Shown: one piece after another, positions 61,462 through 64,000 of the stretch | Position numbering within the stretch: position 1 is the stretch's first letter | How the letters are laid out: each line of letters opens with the position of its first letter | Origin: Rhizomucor pusillus | Lineage: Eukaryota > Mucoromycota > Mucoromycetes > Mucorales > Lichtheimiaceae | Assembly: GCA_900175165.2 (NCBI GenBank) | Contig: FWWN02000656.1 | Coordinates: 111,318-175,317 of the forward strand | Direction of reading: 5' to 3' | DNA: 64,000 nucleotides | Made by a program: the position numbers and the translations under genes | The notes under the pieces: model-generated | Seen by the model: the letters and a program-made list of their open reading frames with translations, nothing else | Databases searched by the model: none | What the model was told of the DNA's origin: nothing

Positions 61462-61801
61462 TTATTTTTTATTTTTGTCGTGTTTTTGCGCTTTCTTCTC
61501 CATTTCCGTCAGTTTTTCTTGAGCAGCTGGTGATACCGGACTTGGATGTTTCTCCTTGTTTGCTTCTTCCTCGCGGATTTTGCCGACGTGTTTCTTGGCA
61601 GTTTCCTCAGCCTTAGGATCTAGCAAGGTAAATTTCCTTTCGTCAGCAGTATGTCCTCGGCAGTAGCAGAGAGATAAACACACCTTTTTCTGCACTTCTT
61701 GAAACAGTCGTGTGAATCGTACGCGCTTCTCTTTCAGTGACAGCTGCGCTGAAATAGCGCACAGGTAGGAAACGTGAGCTAATAAGGCGAGCAGGCAACA
61801 T
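61462..61801 (-). CDS. Small mitochondrial-targeted hypothetical protein
   Basis: Two exons (61801-61684, 61619-61462) give 91 residues. The N-terminus LPARLISSRFLPVRYFSAAV is a convincing mitochondrial presequence (Arg-rich, amphipathic, RYFSAA cleavage-like). The mature part is short, helical and highly charged (AEETAKKHVGKIREEEANKE, LTEMEKKAQKHDKNKK). I do not recognise the family; the size and charge resemble small matrix proteins such as ATPase inhibitors, but no signature is present. The gene converges on the transporter gene (72 bp between stops). Confidence 0.55.
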
Positions 61802-63171
61802 TGGCAATGAGAAGGAAAGAAGTAAAAGAGTATTGATTTGGCAAACATTAAACAAATCACTTTTGAATACTTTTTTCATGCATGATGTAAGATTGGTGTC
61901 ATGACTCCCGCTCGCTGACTTGGATTGGAAGTCGGGATCATTTGCAATGAAAGAGATCGCTGCATCAGCATATTCACTCTAGCCCGGTCTCATAGAAATA
62001 TTAAAAAAAAAAGCTATTTGCGTTGAATTTGTGCCAGGCCTCAATAGGACGATTTTTCGGCAGAACACTCGAGGTGACGAAAAGACTTGATGTTTGTGTT
62101 CCAATCAAGTGCTTTGTGGACTGACAATTTACGTTCTTCACAGCTTTGATTCCATCATAACGGGCGTTGGGCTCGTTTGGCAAGGAACTACGTGGAGATC
62201 CATGACAACCGGCACTCGAACCTCTTCCTTCGGTTGGGCAGTCAGGATCTTGGAGACGGTTTTGCATCTCCTAGCAAGTGAAACGTCGACTGACCGTCTT
62301 CACTGGTGAGTGCTAGAGAATGCCATTTCTCGCAGCAGGCCAAGAGTAGCCTTTGCTCTTGCTCTTCTGCCGGTGTGAACCTGTTGGATGCTGCAAGCAC
62401 CGCCTGGTTGTGGCCAGAGCAATTTTAGCAGTGTTGCTGTAGCTGCTGTTGCAAGGCACGCTTCGTGATTTTCAATACCCGGTAAGAAGATGCCTTCTTT
62501 ATCTTCTGGACCTGTCGATTCCTGCCCGTCTTCAAGCAGTCGTTTGGTTCTGTGTTGAGTCTGCTGACTATTCTCTCAAAAAACACTCAATGTCAGGTTC
62601 GTTCAGACATCACCCTCGGTGTCTTACACCGAGTGTGACTTTATAGCTCTTGCTAGTTCTAGTACGCCGTCGTTTGAAAGCAACTCATTTCTGACACGAA
62701 CGCCTACCGTTGCTTCCAAGGAGGCATTTCGTATTGTGCCCTGTGAACAATTTTCTGTCACCTAACAGTGCTTTCTGAAGTCATACGTATTGCCTGCTGC
62801 CATACGTATAAAATAAGCTTAATGCTTTAATGCTATAGGTCGAGAGAGTTCAGTGTAGTAAACAATGAATAATGCAAAGATGTAGGACAACTACTGAGTA
62901 AAACAATGCTAGATGTCGCGGGCTCTACGAGAGTTGGTGGCAAATGTTCAGCTATAATTGCTGTTGGGATGCTGTCAGTTATTTGTTGCTAACATATACA
63001 AAACGAAATTGGCAGAGAATGGGCTTCGCAAGAAGTATTTTCGCAATATCCATTTATCACTGCATTTGTCCAATGTATATCCATAATTTTGAGCTTACCT
63101 AAGCGCCATCCATTTTGATTTCAAAAGCCCTAAATCAAAAATCATTTTTTATTATTTTCTACACACTTGAT
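61802..63171. other. Long intergenic region
   Basis: No supported gene in about 1.4 kb. A minus-strand open frame at 62001-62267 and plus-strand frames at 62094-62646 are in conflict and show no family signal. The 62.7-63.1 kb part is AT-rich and is the 3' flank of ATP1. Confidence 0.45.
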
Positions 63172-64000
63172 TTACAAGAAAGACTTGACGTGGTTCTCGC
63201 AGACTTCGCGAAGCTTGGCTTCAAGCTCCTTGGAAAGGACACCCTTGGCGCGGATTTCCTCAAGGACAGGCTTGTGCTCGGATTGGATGTGGGAAATGAA
63301 GTCCTTTTCCCATTCAACGACCTTGTTGACGGGGAGCTTGTCAAGGAAACCGTTGACACCAGCAAAGACGATAGGAACCTGGACCTCAATGGCAAGAGGA
63401 GTGTATTGGGGTTGCTTGAGCAATTCGGTGAGACGGGCACCACGGTTCAACAAGAACTGGGTGGAGGCATCCAAGTCAGAACCGAACTGGGCGAAGGCAG
63501 CGACTTCACGGTACTGAGCCAAGAAAAGCTTAAGGGAACCAGCGACTTGCTTCATGGCCTTCGTCTGGGCAGCGGAACCGACACGGGAGACGGACAAACC
63601 GACATTAATGGCGGGACGGACACCCTTGAAGAAGAGTTCAGCTTCCAAGAAGATCTGACCGTCAGTAATGGAAATGACGTTGGTAGGAATGTAAGCGGAG
63701 ACATCACCACCCTGAGTTTCACTGTCGATATTGTTAATATCAACATCGCACACAAAGTTGAAGTCATACTTATACTTACATGATGGGAAGGGCGGTCATG
63801 GAACCGTAACCGAAGTCCTTGTTCATCTTGGCAGCACGCTCCAAAAGACGGGAGTGGAGGTAGAAGACATCACCAGGGTAGGCTTCACGACCAGGAGGAC
63901 GACGAAGCAAAAGGGACATCTGACGGTAGGCAACAGCCTGCTTGGACAAGTCATCGTAGATGATCAAAGAGTGACGGCCGTTGTCACGGAACCATTCACC
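63172..64000 (-). CDS. ATP1: ATP synthase F1 alpha subunit, C-terminal part
   Basis: The gene runs off the window edge; the visible part is the last 250 or so codons in two exons (up to 63780, then to the stop at 63172, separated by a GTAAGT...ACAG intron). Landmarks are [40 protein letters not shown], then [38 protein letters not shown] and a C-terminus ending ENHVKSFL. Alpha is the nucleotide-binding, non-catalytic subunit of the mitochondrial F1 head; the conserved arginine near SVSR completes the catalytic site on beta. Codon use is strongly biased, which gives the antisense open frame at 63115-63783. Confidence 0.95.

Noticed and set aside
63115..63783. 222-codon plus-strand open frame opposite ATP1
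   Set aside because: Same codon-bias shadow; it also crosses the ATP1 intron and has no family features.

Overview
The window is nuclear DNA of a filamentous fungus. Genes are split by many short introns (mostly 45-70 bp), GT-AG with CTAAC/CTGAT-like branch sites. The content is eukaryotic housekeeping plus fungal families: a Zn2Cys6 regulator, an Ede1-type endocytic scaffold, a Gea-type Arf exchange factor, Bst1, fungal GILT and a thaumatin-like protein. A WNK kinase, the compact layout and Q-rich regulators suggest an early-diverging fungus, most likely Mucoromycota (Mucorales-like). That assignment is inference; no rRNA or mitochondrial marker is present. No tRNA, rRNA, CRISPR array or intact transposon was found.

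Layout. 0.3-0.8 kb: succinate dehydrogenase anchor SDH4. 1.5-4.3 kb: EDE1-like EH-domain protein (minus). 4.5-5.8 kb: multi-pass TspO-related-looking membrane protein. 6.4-8.4 kb: FG nucleoporin NUP54. 8.4-13.3 kb: Sec7 Arf-GEF (minus). 14.4-14.9 kb: small Pro/Cys-rich CYSTM-like protein. 15.3-16.3 kb: C2H2 factor (minus). 16.6-17.3 kb: orphan. 18.3-19.8 kb: CBS-domain protein. 20.1-23.4 kb: Zn2Cys6 factor. 23.6-24.4 kb: POP4. 24.5-25.3 kb: maleylacetoacetate isomerase (minus). 26.5-27.6 kb: ribosomal protein eS1. 27.7-30.5 kb: GPI inositol deacylase (minus). 30.5-32.9 kb: gene-poor. 32.9-36.4 kb: F-BAR/RhoGAP, then a PH-domain protein. 37.4-38.1 kb: eIF5A (minus). 39.1-39.9 kb: PBDC1. 40.4-42.2 kb: L-2-hydroxyglutarate dehydrogenase. 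42.2-43.8 kb: an orphan and a GILT gene, head to head. 43.9-44.3 kb: RAMP4 (minus). 44.6-46.2 kb: arrestin (minus). 46.8-47.2 kb: orphan. 47.8-50.3 kb: WNK kinase. 50.8-51.5 kb: thaumatin-like protein (minus). 52.0-54.1 kb: mitochondrial Hsp70 (minus). 54.7-57.4 kb: poorly resolved small genes and a repeat copy. 57.8-59.4 kb: methyltransferase. 59.7-61.4 kb: amino-acid transporter. 61.5-61.8 kb: small mitochondrial protein (minus). 63.2 kb to the edge: ATP synthase alpha (minus, partial).

There are no operons and the neighbours do not form one pathway. Several genes serve mitochondria (SDH4, L2HGDH, SSC1, ATP1, the 61.5 kb presequence protein). Others serve membrane traffic (EDE1, GEA, BST1, arrestin, F-BAR/RhoGAP).

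Most distinctive observations: seven introns whose reading frame requires a GC-AG splice site, nearly all GCAAGT; a WNK kinase with the diagnostic lysine shift; a roughly 97-bp repeat present twice, 51 kb apart; a single-base C-run frameshift that appears to cut off the RhoGAP tail; and a head-to-head gene pair whose start codons lie in the same ATGCAT.
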